A stretch of 64,000 bases of DNA from Mesorhizobium sp. NZP2077 (GCF_013170805.1 NZ_CP051293.1:372001-436000); one strand, 5' to 3'. Numbered from the stretch's first letter, positions 26,719 through 35,842 are shown. Notes: generated by a model not told the origin, from the letters alone. Program-made: numbers and translations.

Positions 26719-28373
26719 TGGCTGACACCAAAGCGAAACCCGGCGTGCTGCTCGACATCCGCAATCTGCGCATCGAGGCTACCGTCTACCCGCCCGGCGA
26801 GGCGCCAAAGAACATCGTGCTGGTGCACGACGTCTCGCTGACGCTCGAGAAGGGAAAAGTCCTCGGCCTGATCGGCGAATCCGGCGCCGGCAAGTCGACC
26901 ATCGGCCTGTCGTCGATGGGTTATGGACGCGGCGGTGTGCGCATCACGGGCGGCGAAGTGATCCTCAACGGCCGCGACATCCTCAAGGGCGGCAAGGAAG
27001 GCTTTCGCAAGCTGCGCGGCCGCGAGGTCTGCTATGTCGCGCAATCGGCAGCCGCCGCCTTCAACCCGGCGCACAGGCTGATGGATCAGGTGGTTGAAGC
27101 CACGTTGCTGCACGGCACGGCGTCACAGGCCGAGGCCGAGAAGCGCGCCGTCGCGCTGTTCAAGAAGCTCAGCCTGCCAAACCCCGAGACCATCGGCGAA
27201 CGCTTCCCGCACCAGGTCTCGGGTGGCCAGCTGCAGCGCGTGATGACGGCGATGGCGCTGTGCTCCGAACCGGACCTGATCGTGTTCGACGAACCGACGA
27301 CGGCGCTCGACGTGACGACGCAGATCGACGTGCTTGCGGCGATCAAGGACGCCATCCGCGACACCCATGTGGCGGCGCTCTACATCACGCACGACCTTGC
27401 CGTTGTCGCCCAGGTCTCGGACGAGATCATGGTGCTGCGCCACGGCCGGCTGGTCGAATGGGGCGGCACCCGCCAGATCATCAAGGAACCGCGCCAGGAG
27501 TACACCAACGCGCTGGTGTCGGTGCACGAGATCGAACATGCCGAGCAAAAGCCCGGCACGACGCCGTTCCTGTCGGTCAAGAACGTCACCGCCGCCTATG
27601 GCCGCAGCCACGTCAAGGTGCTGAAGAACGTCTCGGTCGACATTTTTCCGGGTCAGACGCTGGCCGTCGTCGGCGAGTCCGGCTCAGGCAAGTCGACGCT
27701 GGCGCGCGCCATCACAGGTTTGCTGCCGCCGGAACAAGGCACAGTCACCTTTGACGGCCGGCCACTGGCCAACAAGCTTGCCGACCGGCCGAAAGAAGAC
27801 CTGCGCCAGTTGCAGATGATCTACCAGATGGCCGACGTAGCGATGAACCCACGCCAGACCGTCGGCACCATCATCGGCCGGCCGCTCGAATTCTATTTCG
27901 GCATACGCGGCAAGGAGCGCGACAAACGCGTCGCCGAACTGCTCGACAAGATCGAGATGGGCAAGGGCTTTTCCGACCGCTATCCGGCTGAGCTTTCGGG
28001 CGGCCAGAAACAGCGCGTCTGCATCGCCCGCTCGCTCGCGGCAAAACCCAAGCTGATCATTTGCGACGAGGTGACCTCGGCGCTCGACCCCTTGGTGGCG
28101 CACGGTATCCTGAAGCTGCTGCTTGAGCTGCAGAAGGAGGAGAATGTCGCCTATCTGTTCATCACCCACGATCTGGCGACGGTGAAATCGATCGCCGATT
28201 CGATCGCGGTGATGTACCGCGGCGAGGTGGTGCGCTATGGCGCGAAAAGCAAGGTGCTGACGCCTCCCTTCGATGACTACACCGACCTTCTCTTGTCATC
28301 GGTCCCGGAGATGGAGATCGGCTGGCTGGAGAAGGCGATCAAGGGCCGGCGCATGGCCAGCGCGGGGAATTAG
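26718..28373 (+). CDS. Fused dual-domain ABC transporter ATPase (DppD-DppF type)
   Basis: 551 aa from the ATG at 26718; a GTG at 26715 is an equally possible start since GGAGG lies at 26704-26708. Two complete nucleotide-binding domains are in one chain. The first has GESGAGKST, VSGGQLQRV and LIVFDEPTTALD; the second has GESGSGKST, LSGGQKQRV and LIICDEVTSALD. Each half has the oligopeptide-transporter C-terminal extension. It energises the DppBC-like pair by ATP hydrolysis. The start overlaps the permease stop. Confidence 0.92.
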   Translation: MADTKAKPGVLLDIRNLRIEATVYPPGEAPKNIVLVHDVSLTLEKGKVLGLIGESGAGKSTIGLSSMGYGRGGVRITGGEVILNGRDILKGGKEGFRKLRGREVCYVAQSAAAAFNPAHRLMDQVVEATLLHGTASQAEAEKRAVALFKKLSLPNPETIGERFPHQVSGGQLQRVMTAMALCSEPDLIVFDEPTTALDVTTQIDVLAAIKDAIRDTHVAALYITHDLAVVAQVSDEIMVLRHGRLVEWGGTRQIIKEPRQEYTNALVSVHEIEHAEQKPGTTPFLSVKNVTAAYGRSHVKVLKNVSVDIFPGQTLAVVGESGSGKSTLARAITGLLPPEQGTVTFDGRPLANKLADRPKEDLRQLQMIYQMADVAMNPRQTVGTIIGRPLEFYFGIRGKERDKRVAELLDKIEMGKGFSDRYPAELSGGQKQRVCIARSLAAKPKLIICDEVTSALDPLVAHGILKLLLELQKEENVAYLFITHDLATVKSIADSIAVMYRGEVVRYGAKSKVLTPPFDDYTDLLLSSVPEMEIGWLEKAIKGRRMASAGN

Positions 28374-28483
28374 TCAGCGTCTGGCTCAGAGCGACCATCG
28401 TCATCCGTATGCAACACTAGAGCGCCACACGTCCTTCCGGACGGGCGGTGCTCGTGACGTTGTTTACAACAAGGGGTTAGGAC

Positions 28484-30073
28484 ATGAAGACTGAACTCGA
28501 CCGTCTCGCTGATCTCGCCGGCCAGGGCCGGATATCGCGTCGCGACTTCCTTGGCCGCACCGCGGCACTGGGTGTGTCGGCGGCGCTGGCAACGACGCTG
28601 GCCGGGAAAGCCTTCGCACAGACGCCGGTCAAGGGCGGCATCATCAAGGCCGGCCTGCAGGGCGGTGAATCGACCAACAGCCTCGATCCGGCGCTGAACC
28701 TCAGCCAGGTCACTTACAGCTTCGCCAAACAGTGGGGCGAATATCTCGTCCGGCTGACGCCGGAAGGTGGCGTCGAGAACCTGATCGCGCAGGAGATCGG
28801 CGCCTCGGCCGATGCCAAGACCTGGACCATCAAGGTGCGCGACGGCATCGAATTCCACAATGGCAAGACCGTGACCGTGGAAGATATCGCCGGCACGCTC
28901 GAGCGCCACGCCGACGAGAAGTCGAAGTCGGGTGCGCTGGGCGTGCTGAAGAACATCAAGACGATCAAGCCGAGCGGCAAGGAAGTGGTGGTCACGCTCG
29001 GCGACGCAGACGCCGACTTCGCCTATCTGATGGCCGACTACCACCTCGTCATCCAGCCGAATGGCGGCAAGGACAATCCGAATGCCGGCATCAGCGCCGG
29101 CCCCTACAAGGTGACCGTCAACCAGCCCGGCGTGCGCCATGGCGGCGAGCGCTTCGCCAATTACTGGCAGGGCGACAAAATGGGCCATGCCGACCAGATC
29201 GAGATCGTCGTCATCAATGACGCGACGGCGCGGTTGGCAGCACTTCAAGGCGGCCAGGTGCACATGATCAACCGCGTCGAGCCCAAGGTGGTCGACCTGG
29301 TCAAGCGCATTCCCGGCGTCACGATCGAGAACGTGTCGGGCAAGGGCTATTACCCGTTCAACATGTTCTGCGACACGGCACCCTTCGACAGCAACGACCT
29401 GCGCATGGCGCTGAAACTCGCCATGGACCGCGAGGAGATGCTGGAGAAGATCCTGCGCGGCTATGGCTCGGTCGGCAACGACTTCCCGATCAACGAAGCC
29501 TACCCGCTGTTTTCGACCGACATCGAGCAGCGCAAATTCGATCCGGACAGGGCGGCGGCTCTCTACAAGAAGTCGGGCCACAGCGGCTCCATCCTGCTGC
29601 GCACCTCCGACGTTGCCTTCCCCGGCGCCGTCGACGCCGCCCAGCTCTATCAGCAGTCCTGCGCCAAGGCCGGCATCAAGATCGAGATCAAGCGCGAACC
29701 GGGCGACGGCTACTGGTCGGAAGTCTGGAACAAAAAGCCCTTCTCGCTCTCCTACTGGGGTGGTCGCGCCACGCAGGACCAGATGTATTCCACCGGCTAC
29801 GTCTCGACCGCCGACTGGAACGACACGCGCTTCAAGCGGCCGGAATTCGACAAGATGCTGCTTGCGGCGCGCGGCGAACTCGACCAGGCCAAGCGCAAGG
29901 CGGTCTACCACGACATGGCGGTACTGATGCGCGACGAAGGCGGCCTGATCGTGCCGTTCTTCAACCAGTTCATCGACGCAGCCGCCACCAACAAGATCGG
30001 CGGCTTTGCCAAGAGCCCGATCGGCGAAATGATGGATGGCTACGCGCTGGCCGAGTGCTGGCTCAACGCTTAG
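28484..30073 (+). CDS. Peptide/nickel-type ABC transporter substrate-binding protein (copy 2)
   Basis: 529 aa, a close paralog of the binding protein at 23.3 kb. It shares the Tat motif SRRDFLG at the same position (residues 18-24) and long identical stretches such as KREPGDGYWSEVWNK and LRTSDVAFPGAVDAAQLYQQS. Differences cluster near residues 105-135 and in the C-terminal tail, where this copy has AAATNKIGGFAKSPIGEMMD. It is separated from the ATPase gene by 110 bp holding a small GGACG/CGTCC hairpin, so it may have its own promoter or processing site. A second receptor probably widens the ligand range of the same importer. Confidence 0.9.
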   Translation: MKTELDRLADLAGQGRISRRDFLGRTAALGVSAALATTLAGKAFAQTPVKGGIIKAGLQGGESTNSLDPALNLSQVTYSFAKQWGEYLVRLTPEGGVENLIAQEIGASADAKTWTIKVRDGIEFHNGKTVTVEDIAGTLERHADEKSKSGALGVLKNIKTIKPSGKEVVVTLGDADADFAYLMADYHLVIQPNGGKDNPNAGISAGPYKVTVNQPGVRHGGERFANYWQGDKMGHADQIEIVVINDATARLAALQGGQVHMINRVEPKVVDLVKRIPGVTIENVSGKGYYPFNMFCDTAPFDSNDLRMALKLAMDREEMLEKILRGYGSVGNDFPINEAYPLFSTDIEQRKFDPDRAAALYKKSGHSGSILLRTSDVAFPGAVDAAQLYQQSCAKAGIKIEIKREPGDGYWSEVWNKKPFSLSYWGGRATQDQMYSTGYVSTADWNDTRFKRPEFDKMLLAARGELDQAKRKAVYHDMAVLMRDEGGLIVPFFNQFIDAAATNKIGGFAKSPIGEMMDGYALAECWLNA

Positions 30074-30103
30074 TCGACTCCTGCCTGTGTGATTCACGTG
30101 TAA

Positions 30104-30137
30104 GAACGCCGTGTGCCCGAAACGGCATGCGGCGTTC
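30104..30137 (+). terminator. Hairpin after the second binding-protein gene
   Basis: GAACGCCG / CGGCGTTC (8-bp arms) with an inner TGCC/GGCA stem, followed by CCGTTTC. It is a probable rho-independent-like terminator of the importer operon, though the T-run is short and the downstream gene starts only 34 bp later. Confidence 0.5.
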
Positions 30138-30170
30138 CCGTTTCAACTGCCAAACCTTGTGGAGCAGCCC

Positions 30171-31010
30171 ATGGCGCTCAAATCCAAACTTCTGCTGATC
30201 ATCCTCGATGGCGTTCCCTATCGGAACTGGCGCCGGTTGATGGGCAATCTCGAAGGCTGGGTGCAATCGGGTGAGGCGAAGGTCTGGAAGATGCGATCGG
30301 TGCTGCCGTCGACCTCGGCCTGCTGCTATGCGTCCATCCACACAGGCGTGTCGCCGCAGGTACACGGGATCCTCTCCAACGAGAACCGCTTCCGCGTCGG
30401 GCAGCCCGACATCTTCTCCGAAGTTAGCAAGGCGGGCGGCAAGACTGGCGCGGTCACCCACTCCTACTGGTCGGAATTCTTCCGCTCCTACCCGTTCGAC
30501 CTGGTCGAGGACATGGAATATGACGAGCCTGGCGGGCCGATCACGCATGGCCGCTTCCACACCATGACCGGCTACAACGCGCGCAACCAGATGACGCCGA
30601 GCGATGTCGATCTGTTCGCGACGCTGACCATGCTGACCAAACGCCATGGCATCGACTACGGCATTCTGCACACCTGCACGCTGGACTCGATGGGCCACCG
30701 CTTCGGCCACGACTGCCACGAGATGGACCATGCCGTCTATGCGATGGACGGCATGCTTGCTGCCTTCCTTCCGGGCTGGATCGCGGCCGGCTACGAGGTC
30801 ATGGTCACCGCCGATCACGGCCAGACCGACCGCGGCCACCATGGCGGCCACGACGACGAGATGCAGGATTTCGCGCTGTATTATTTCGGACAGGGCCAAG
30901 GGCCGCAGGCCGACACGCTGCTCGACCAGTTGCAGCTGGCGCCAACGGTGTTGAGCCGGCTGGGTGTGCCGGTGCCGGCGACGATGAGGGCGAAGCCGTT
31001 CTTGGGGTGA
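30171..31010 (+). CDS. Alkaline phosphatase superfamily phosphodiesterase/pyrophosphatase
   Basis: 279 aa from the ATG at 30171, with GGAG about 6-10 bases before it. The type I phosphodiesterase/nucleotide pyrophosphatase fold is shown by LLIILDGVPYRNW (first metal Asp), the nucleophile region LPSTSACCYASIHTGVSPQ, HTCTLDSMGHRFGHD and TADHGQTDRGHHGGHDD (metal ligands). No signal peptide is visible, so it appears cytoplasmic. Two metal ions are expected. It follows the importer operon and may act on an imported phosphodiester, or may be independent. The substrate is unknown. Confidence 0.83.
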   Translation: MALKSKLLLIILDGVPYRNWRRLMGNLEGWVQSGEAKVWKMRSVLPSTSACCYASIHTGVSPQVHGILSNENRFRVGQPDIFSEVSKAGGKTGAVTHSYWSEFFRSYPFDLVEDMEYDEPGGPITHGRFHTMTGYNARNQMTPSDVDLFATLTMLTKRHGIDYGILHTCTLDSMGHRFGHDCHEMDHAVYAMDGMLAAFLPGWIAAGYEVMVTADHGQTDRGHHGGHDDEMQDFALYYFGQGQGPQADTLLDQLQLAPTVLSRLGVPVPATMRAKPFLG

Positions 31011-31131
31011 GTTGGCGGCTCTGGCAACCGCCCCTTACTTCGGTTAGCCTCCGCAAATTCCTTGGCGGAGGATGAACCTTTTTGGACCGATCAGCGACAG
31101 AGCAGACAGGAGCCAGGCGGCTCGACCGGCC

Positions 31132-31698
31132 ATGACGGCAGCGACGGAGACCGATCGCGCGCTTGTCGACCGGGTCGCGAAGGGCGACCGTGCCGCCGTT
31201 CGGCTCCTGTTCATGCGTCACCACGCGCGGGTCTACCGCTTCGTGGTTCGCCAGACGGGATCGGAAATGATGGCTGACGATATCGCGAACGAAGTTTTCC
31301 TTGAACTGTGGCGACAGGCGCCTGGGTTCGAGGGACGCTCCGAAGTCTCGACGTGGCTGCTCGGCATCGCCCGGTTCAAGGCGCTGTCGCTGCTGCGCAA
31401 GAAAAAGGAAGACTGGATCGACGACGAGGCCGCCGCCGCGGTGCCCGACGGCGCCGACACGCCGGAGGTCGTCACGATGAAAGAGGACAAGGCCGCCGCC
31501 TTGCGCCGCTTCATTGACGCCTTGCCCGAAGAGCACCGCACGGTGATCGACCTTGCTTATTATCACGGACAGTCGGTGACCGAGATCGGCGAGGTGCTCG
31601 GCATCCCGGTCGCGACCGTCAAGACCCGGATGTTCTACGCCCGCAAGAAACTCGGCGAGGCCCTCAAGGCCGCCGGTTACGACAGGGGGTGGCCATGA
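31132..31698 (+). CDS. ECF RNA polymerase sigma factor
   Basis: 188 aa from the ATG at 31132. An upstream ATG at 31072 would add 20 unconserved residues; its GGAGG is only 0-1 base away, too close to serve, and is buried in a 7-bp stem (31048-31071). Region 2 is ALVDRVAKGDRAAVRLLFMR to ADDIANEVFLELWRQ. Region 4 is ALPEEHRTVIDLAYYHGQSV followed by TEIGEVLGIPVATVKTRMFY. It should redirect RNA polymerase to a small regulon, probably including its own operon. The anti-sigma gene overlaps it by 4 bases. Confidence 0.9.
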   Translation: MTAATETDRALVDRVAKGDRAAVRLLFMRHHARVYRFVVRQTGSEMMADDIANEVFLELWRQAPGFEGRSEVSTWLLGIARFKALSLLRKKKEDWIDDEAAAAVPDGADTPEVVTMKEDKAAALRRFIDALPEEHRTVIDLAYYHGQSVTEIGEVLGIPVATVKTRMFYARKKLGEALKAAGYDRGWP

Positions 31699-32381
31699 GT
31701 AATCCTGAAGATATGAGCGCCGCTGAAAAGATGTCGCGCCGCGACGAAATGGAAACGCTGCTGCCGTTCTATCTGAACGGCTCGCTAGAAGGCTCCGATC
31801 TCGAAGCCGTCGAGGAATGGCTGGCGACCGATCCGGCGGCAATGGCAGCCCTTGGCGAGGCCGAGGCCGAATTCTCCGGCACATCGGCCGCCAATGAAGC
31901 AGTCCGCCCGCCCGCCGATGCGCTCAGCCGCTTCGCTAGGGCGTTCGACGCCGAGGCTGGACCGGCACGCAAGCCGGCAGGCTCATCCTGGCTGGCGCAG
32001 GCCTGGGGCCGCTTCATGGCGGTGCCGGTCGGCGTCGCCTGGGCAGCGGCGGCGGTCCTGCTGGCGCTGATTGCGGTGCAGTCCCTGGTGCAGCCCGGCA
32101 GCAAGGGCAAGGATTTCGAGATCGCCGGAGCGGAAGACGATCTGGCGAAACTGCCGTTCGCACTGGTCAAATTCAAGCCGGATGCGAAGATGTCGGATAT
32201 TTCTGCATTCCTCGGCAGCAACGGGCTGAAGGTCATCGGCGGACCAACCGCCGACGGCATCTTCCGGCTTGCCATCCCCGCCACCAACGCGGCCGACTAT
32301 ACGAAGGAACTCGGCCTTATTGCCGCCCAGCCTTTCGCGGAGACTGTGATCGAGGGAAGGAAACCGGTTGATGGCGGCTGA
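31695..32381 (+). CDS. Anti-sigma factor, single-pass, zinc-ligand-less
   Basis: 228 aa from the ATG at 31695, which overlaps the sigma stop (ATGA). The N-terminal helical region ETLLPFYLNGSLEG and VEEWLATDPAAM follows the pattern of zinc anti-sigma domains, but the H-x3-C-x2-C ligands are replaced by W, D and A. One membrane helix lies at about residues 108-132 (VAWAAAAVLLALIAVQSLV). The outside domain (about 146-228: FALVKFKPDAKMSDI, FLGSNGLKVIGG, IFRLAIPA) resembles a subtilisin-propeptide-like fold and matches the pattern of the pro-region of the protease encoded next. It likely holds the sigma factor until an outside signal acts. Confidence 0.8.
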   Translation: MSNPEDMSAAEKMSRRDEMETLLPFYLNGSLEGSDLEAVEEWLATDPAAMAALGEAEAEFSGTSAANEAVRPPADALSRFARAFDAEAGPARKPAGSSWLAQAWGRFMAVPVGVAWAAAAVLLALIAVQSLVQPGSKGKDFEIAGAEDDLAKLPFALVKFKPDAKMSDISAFLGSNGLKVIGGPTADGIFRLAIPATNAADYTKELGLIAAQPFAETVIEGRKPVDGG

Positions 32382-33816
32382 GGCGGCCCTTCGATTTGCA
32401 GCGATCCTGGCAGTGGCGATGACAATCGCCGTGCCTGCGTCGGCGCAGAGCAAGGCCGCCAATGGCGACCAGACGAAAATCGACTGCCGCAACGGCACCA
32501 ACGCTGCCGGCGCCAACTGCGCCAAGGACGGCAACGGCGCCGGCGACAATGCCGGCGGTGCGGGGCCTGCCCAGGCCGGCGCCGTCTTTCTTCCCGCCCT
32601 GATCGTCGACCTGTTTCCCAACCCGGTCGCGCCCCCAGCACCGGCGCCGACACCACGACCGGAACCGGCGACGCCGCCCGGCAACAACCAGGCCGGCCCA
32701 CCGGCCGGCGGCCCGATCATTTCGCCGACCGATCTCATCGCAGTCCAGCCGCCGCGAGCCGTGACTGGCGATTTCGTGCCCGACGAGGTGCTGGTGACCG
32801 TCGACGGCGATGCCGGCGCCGTGCAGCAGATCGCCGCCTCCTTCGGCCTCGAAGTGCGCTCGCAGCGCCAGTCCCGCCTGCTCGGCACCACCTTGGTGCG
32901 CTTCGGCATTCCCGACGGCCGCCCCGTCGGCATCGTGCTTGCGCAGCTTGCCGCCGATGGCCGCACGCAACGGCGCGAAGCGAACCATATCTATTCGCTG
33001 CAGCAGGCCGCCGGCATCGTCAACTATGCCTTCGACCACATAACGCTCGACGCCAAACAGGCCAGCGGCGAAAACGTCCGTGTCGCCGTCATCGATACGG
33101 GCATCGACGACAGCAATCCGGCACTGGCCGGCGTCATCGCCGCGCAATTCGACGCCATGCCCGACGTGCCGATTGAAAAGCGCGACCATGGCACTTCGGT
33201 CGACGGGCTGATCGCCGGCGTCGGCGCACTGGAGGGGATGGCGCCGGGCGCCAGGATCTACCACGCCCGCGCCTTCGAAGGCGGCAAGTCGACCATGGAT
33301 GTCATCCTGTCGGCACTCGACTGGGCGGCGGAGCAGAATGTCAGCATCATCAATATGAGCTTCGTCGGACCGAAGAACGATCTGCTCGGCGCCGCCTGCC
33401 GCAATGCCCGTGCGCTCGGCATCGTACTGGTCGCCGCCGCCGGCAATAACGGGCCTAAGGCGCCTTACGGCTATCCGGCTGCCTTCGACGGCGTGATCGC
33501 GGTGACCGCCACCGACGCCAAGGACGGGCTGATGCCGCAGGCCAATCGCGGCGCCTATGTCTTCATCTCGGCGCCCGGCGTCGAGATGGTGGCACCGAGC
33601 GGCGCCGGCTCGGACGTCGTTACCGGCACGTCTTTCGCCGCGGCGATCGTCAGCGGCGCTATCGCCAACCTCATCCATGCTTCGCCCGGCCGCACCGCCG
33701 ACGATATCGAGAAAGCGCTTTCGGCGACGGCGAAGGATTTGGGGCCTAAGGGGCGCGACAATGATTTCGGCTATGGACTGCTGGACCTCAAGGCGGCGGA
33801 GGCGGCGAAAGAGTAG
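32371..33816 (+). CDS. Secreted S8 family (subtilisin) serine protease
   Basis: 481 aa from the ATG at 32371, overlapping the anti-sigma gene by 11 bases. Layout: signal peptide about 1-25 ending PASAQ; a Gly/Asn then Pro-rich linker (about 30-115); a pro-region at about 135-205 (FVPDEVLVTVDGDAG, SFGLEVRSQ, LVRFGIP); and the peptidase domain from about 235. The triad is D242 (VAVIDTGIDD), H273 (RDHGTSVDG) and S421 (VTGTSFAAA), with oxyanion Asn in AAAGNNGPKAPYGYP. It is exported to the periplasm or beyond. Overlap with the sigma/anti-sigma pair suggests that it is a target, an effector or the signal protease of that switch. Confidence 0.92.
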   Translation: MAAEAALRFAAILAVAMTIAVPASAQSKAANGDQTKIDCRNGTNAAGANCAKDGNGAGDNAGGAGPAQAGAVFLPALIVDLFPNPVAPPAPAPTPRPEPATPPGNNQAGPPAGGPIISPTDLIAVQPPRAVTGDFVPDEVLVTVDGDAGAVQQIAASFGLEVRSQRQSRLLGTTLVRFGIPDGRPVGIVLAQLAADGRTQRREANHIYSLQQAAGIVNYAFDHITLDAKQASGENVRVAVIDTGIDDSNPALAGVIAAQFDAMPDVPIEKRDHGTSVDGLIAGVGALEGMAPGARIYHARAFEGGKSTMDVILSALDWAAEQNVSIINMSFVGPKNDLLGAACRNARALGIVLVAAAGNNGPKAPYGYPAAFDGVIAVTATDAKDGLMPQANRGAYVFISAPGVEMVAPSGAGSDVVTGTSFAAAIVSGAIANLIHASPGRTADDIEKALSATAKDLGPKGRDNDFGYGLLDLKAAEAAKE

Positions 33817-33821
33817 GTCTT

Positions 33822-34472
33822 TTATACAACCAGGAGTTGCCGGGTTCGGCTGATTTGCAGAAACAACGCGGATGCAAGACAAAATCCGACGACAGCCAGC
33901 CCTGATACAACAAGCCATCGCATCAACACCGCCTGCTTATCATGGCCGATGACGCGGTAGAGACCGTTGACCTCGACCATTTCGGTGTCGGACAACCGTT
34001 TTTTGGGCAGCGTTCGGTCGGTGTAGAAATATTTGGTCATCGCGTTGAATTCGAGTTCGCGTCCGATGAACATTTCGGTGGGGTTCAAGTCTGAAGTGAC
34101 ATAGCCCTCATAGGTGAGTTCCTGCGTGGTCCGGATGTCGACATTGTGGAAGTCCGGTTTTGTGGCGCCCGGATGGAACCAGCCTGGTGAAAACACCGTG
34201 AATGACCCGGAGCGGGGCAGATGGGTGATCGGCTGGTTGATGATTTCGACCACTTTCTGTTCTGTCCGCGCGGCTTCCGCATTTGCCTTTCCGATCCCTG
34301 GCAGCGTCCAGAAGATTGCACCGGCGGCAGTCAGCAAAAGGCCCGTTAAGCCAAGCAGAAACACGATACGGCCAACAGGGAGCGCCGGTCTCGGGGCACG
34401 GTGAACCAGGCTGACCGCGGCGTTATCGCGCCCGCGGCGGCCGAAAGCGGCGCCGGGCTGATTGGTGTTCAT
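33822..34472 (-). CDS. Hypothetical membrane protein with two transmembrane segments
   Basis: 216 aa from the ATG at 34472; a longer start at 34562 is possible but adds unremarkable residues. A basic cytoplasmic N-terminus is followed by a helix near residues 35-57 (VGRIVFLLGLTGLLLTAAG). A soluble region of about 110 residues comes next (RSGSFTVFSPGWFHPGA, FIGRELEFNAMTKYF). A second helix lies at about 188-207 (WLVVSGLAVVGFCLASAL). No known family is recognised. It converges on the subtilisin gene with 5 bp between stops. Confidence 0.6.
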   Translation of the reverse strand: MNTNQPGAAFGRRGRDNAAVSLVHRAPRPALPVGRIVFLLGLTGLLLTAAGAIFWTLPGIGKANAEAARTEQKVVEIINQPITHLPRSGSFTVFSPGWFHPGATKPDFHNVDIRTTQELTYEGYVTSDLNPTEMFIGRELEFNAMTKYFYTDRTLPKKRLSDTEMVEVNGLYRVIGHDKQAVLMRWLVVSGLAVVGFCLASALFLQISRTRQLLVV

Positions 34473-34580
34473 CGGCCCATGTTCGAACAAGCGGGCTAAT
34501 GTGGCGTTAATGGGCCTGCGATTGGCTGGGAAAGCCCGCTTCGGACCGAGCCCGGTATTCACCGTAATTGGATGTTGTCC

Positions 34581-35603
34581 CTACGTAGGCGCGCCGGCCA
34601 CTGATCCACGCACCACCAGGTCCACCGGCCAGACCTCACCTCGCGCACCATCTTCCAGCCCCGATATCCGCGCCGCCAGCCGTTCGGCGACGCGGGCGCC
34701 GGCGAGACGGATCGATGAGCGCGTCGTCGACAGCGGCACTGAAAAATTCTCCGGCTTCAGCCAGGGAAAAACGTCGTCGTGGGCGATCAGCGAGACGTCG
34801 CCTGGAATGGTGAGGCCGAGGTCGCGCACGGCGCGCACCACGCCCAGCGCCATGATCAGGCTGGAGCAGGCGATCGCCGTCGGCGCGTCGCCAGCCTCCA
34901 GCAGACGCCTGGTGGCGCGATAGCCGTTCTCCTCGGTCATGACCACGGAGCAGACATGGCGCTCGCCCAGGGTCAGCCCGCTTGCCGCGAGTGCCCGGCG
35001 TACGCCGCGCTCGCGATGGATGGCGAAGGTCTCGCGGTCGTCGCCATTGATCAGCGCCACCCGCCGGTGGCCGAGCTGGACCAGCAGCCGCGCCGCCTCG
35101 TGGAAGGCGCCCTCATTGTCGATGTCGAGATAGGGATAGTCGAAACCGAGACCTTCGCTGCGGCCATGGACGAGGAAGGGAATGCCGAGCGTGCTGACCA
35201 GCGCCACCCGACTGTCCTGCGGCATCGGCGAAGAGATATAGACGGCGTCGACCTGCCGGTTGGCGACGATGCGCCGGTAGGTCGTCTCCTGGTCGTCGGC
35301 ATCGGCCGGGGACAGCACAAGGTCAAGCTCGTGCGAGCGGGCATAATCGCCCAGGCCGGACAGGAACTCGACGAAATGCGGATCGATGTCGACGGCCGCG
35401 CCCGTCGGCAGGACATAGCCGATCATGCCGGATTTGCCGGTCGCCAGCCGCCGCGCGCTCGGATTGGGGCGATAGCCATGGCGCTTGGCGGCGTCGATGA
35501 CGCGCCGGCGCGTTTCCTCGTTGACCTCCGGATAGCCGTTCAACGCCCGGCTTACCGTCGTCTGCGAAAGCGCCAGCATATGCGCGAGCTGCTTGAGGTT
35601 CAC
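34581..35603 (-). CDS. aglR: LacI family repressor of the alpha-glucoside operon
   Basis: 340 aa from the GTG at 35603, preceded by a GGAG site; this start puts the helix-turn-helix at residue 1 as in LacI proteins. DNA-binding part: LKQLAHMLALSQTTVSRALN and the hinge helix GYRPNPSARRLA. The rest is a sugar-binding periplasmic-protein-like domain (VDAVYISSPMPQD, HRRVALINGDDRE, TIPGDVSLIAHDDV). It is divergent from aglE. Two palindromes with the same core AAAGCGCTTT lie between them, one only 20 bp before its own start, which fits repression of both genes. Confidence 0.87.
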   Translation of the reverse strand: MNLKQLAHMLALSQTTVSRALNGYPEVNEETRRRVIDAAKRHGYRPNPSARRLATGKSGMIGYVLPTGAAVDIDPHFVEFLSGLGDYARSHELDLVLSPADADDQETTYRRIVANRQVDAVYISSPMPQDSRVALVSTLGIPFLVHGRSEGLGFDYPYLDIDNEGAFHEAARLLVQLGHRRVALINGDDRETFAIHRERGVRRALAASGLTLGERHVCSVVMTEENGYRATRRLLEAGDAPTAIACSSLIMALGVVRAVRDLGLTIPGDVSLIAHDDVFPWLKPENFSVPLSTTRSSIRLAGARVAERLAARISGLEDGARGEVWPVDLVVRGSVAGAPT

Positions 35604-35622
35604 AAAAGATCTCCATTCCCTC

Positions 35623-35632
35623 AAAGCGCTTT
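35623..35632. promoter_or_regulatory. Candidate AglR operator 1 (near aglR)
   Basis: Perfect palindrome AAAGCGCTTT, 20 bp upstream of the aglR GTG. It has the central CG dyad typical of LacI-family operators and is repeated at 35845-35854. Confidence 0.65.
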
Positions 35633-35842
35633 TAAATTGAATCGACCCAAGCGCCACAAGGGCGTGGTCATACCAGTACCAAGCATAAGCGCGGTTTGCG
35701 CAAGTTTGAAACAGAAATTACTGCTGCGCCGCCATAAAAGCATATTGCGGCGCACTTTTTTGCCTACAAACGCTCACGCTTAAACCGATTAGCCACTGTC
35801 CCCTCTTGACTCCCGAGTGAATCAATGGCGTGATCTGGAAAG

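Noticed and set aside
28370..30097. A 575-codon minus-strand frame over the second binding-protein gene
   Set aside because: Antisense shadow; a similar one lies opposite the paralog at 23.5-24.9 kb, as expected from shared sequence.
31048..31072. Hairpin hiding the ribosome site of a longer sigma-factor start at 31072
   Set aside because: The GGAGG is too close to that ATG to serve, so the hairpin was not treated as a translational switch.
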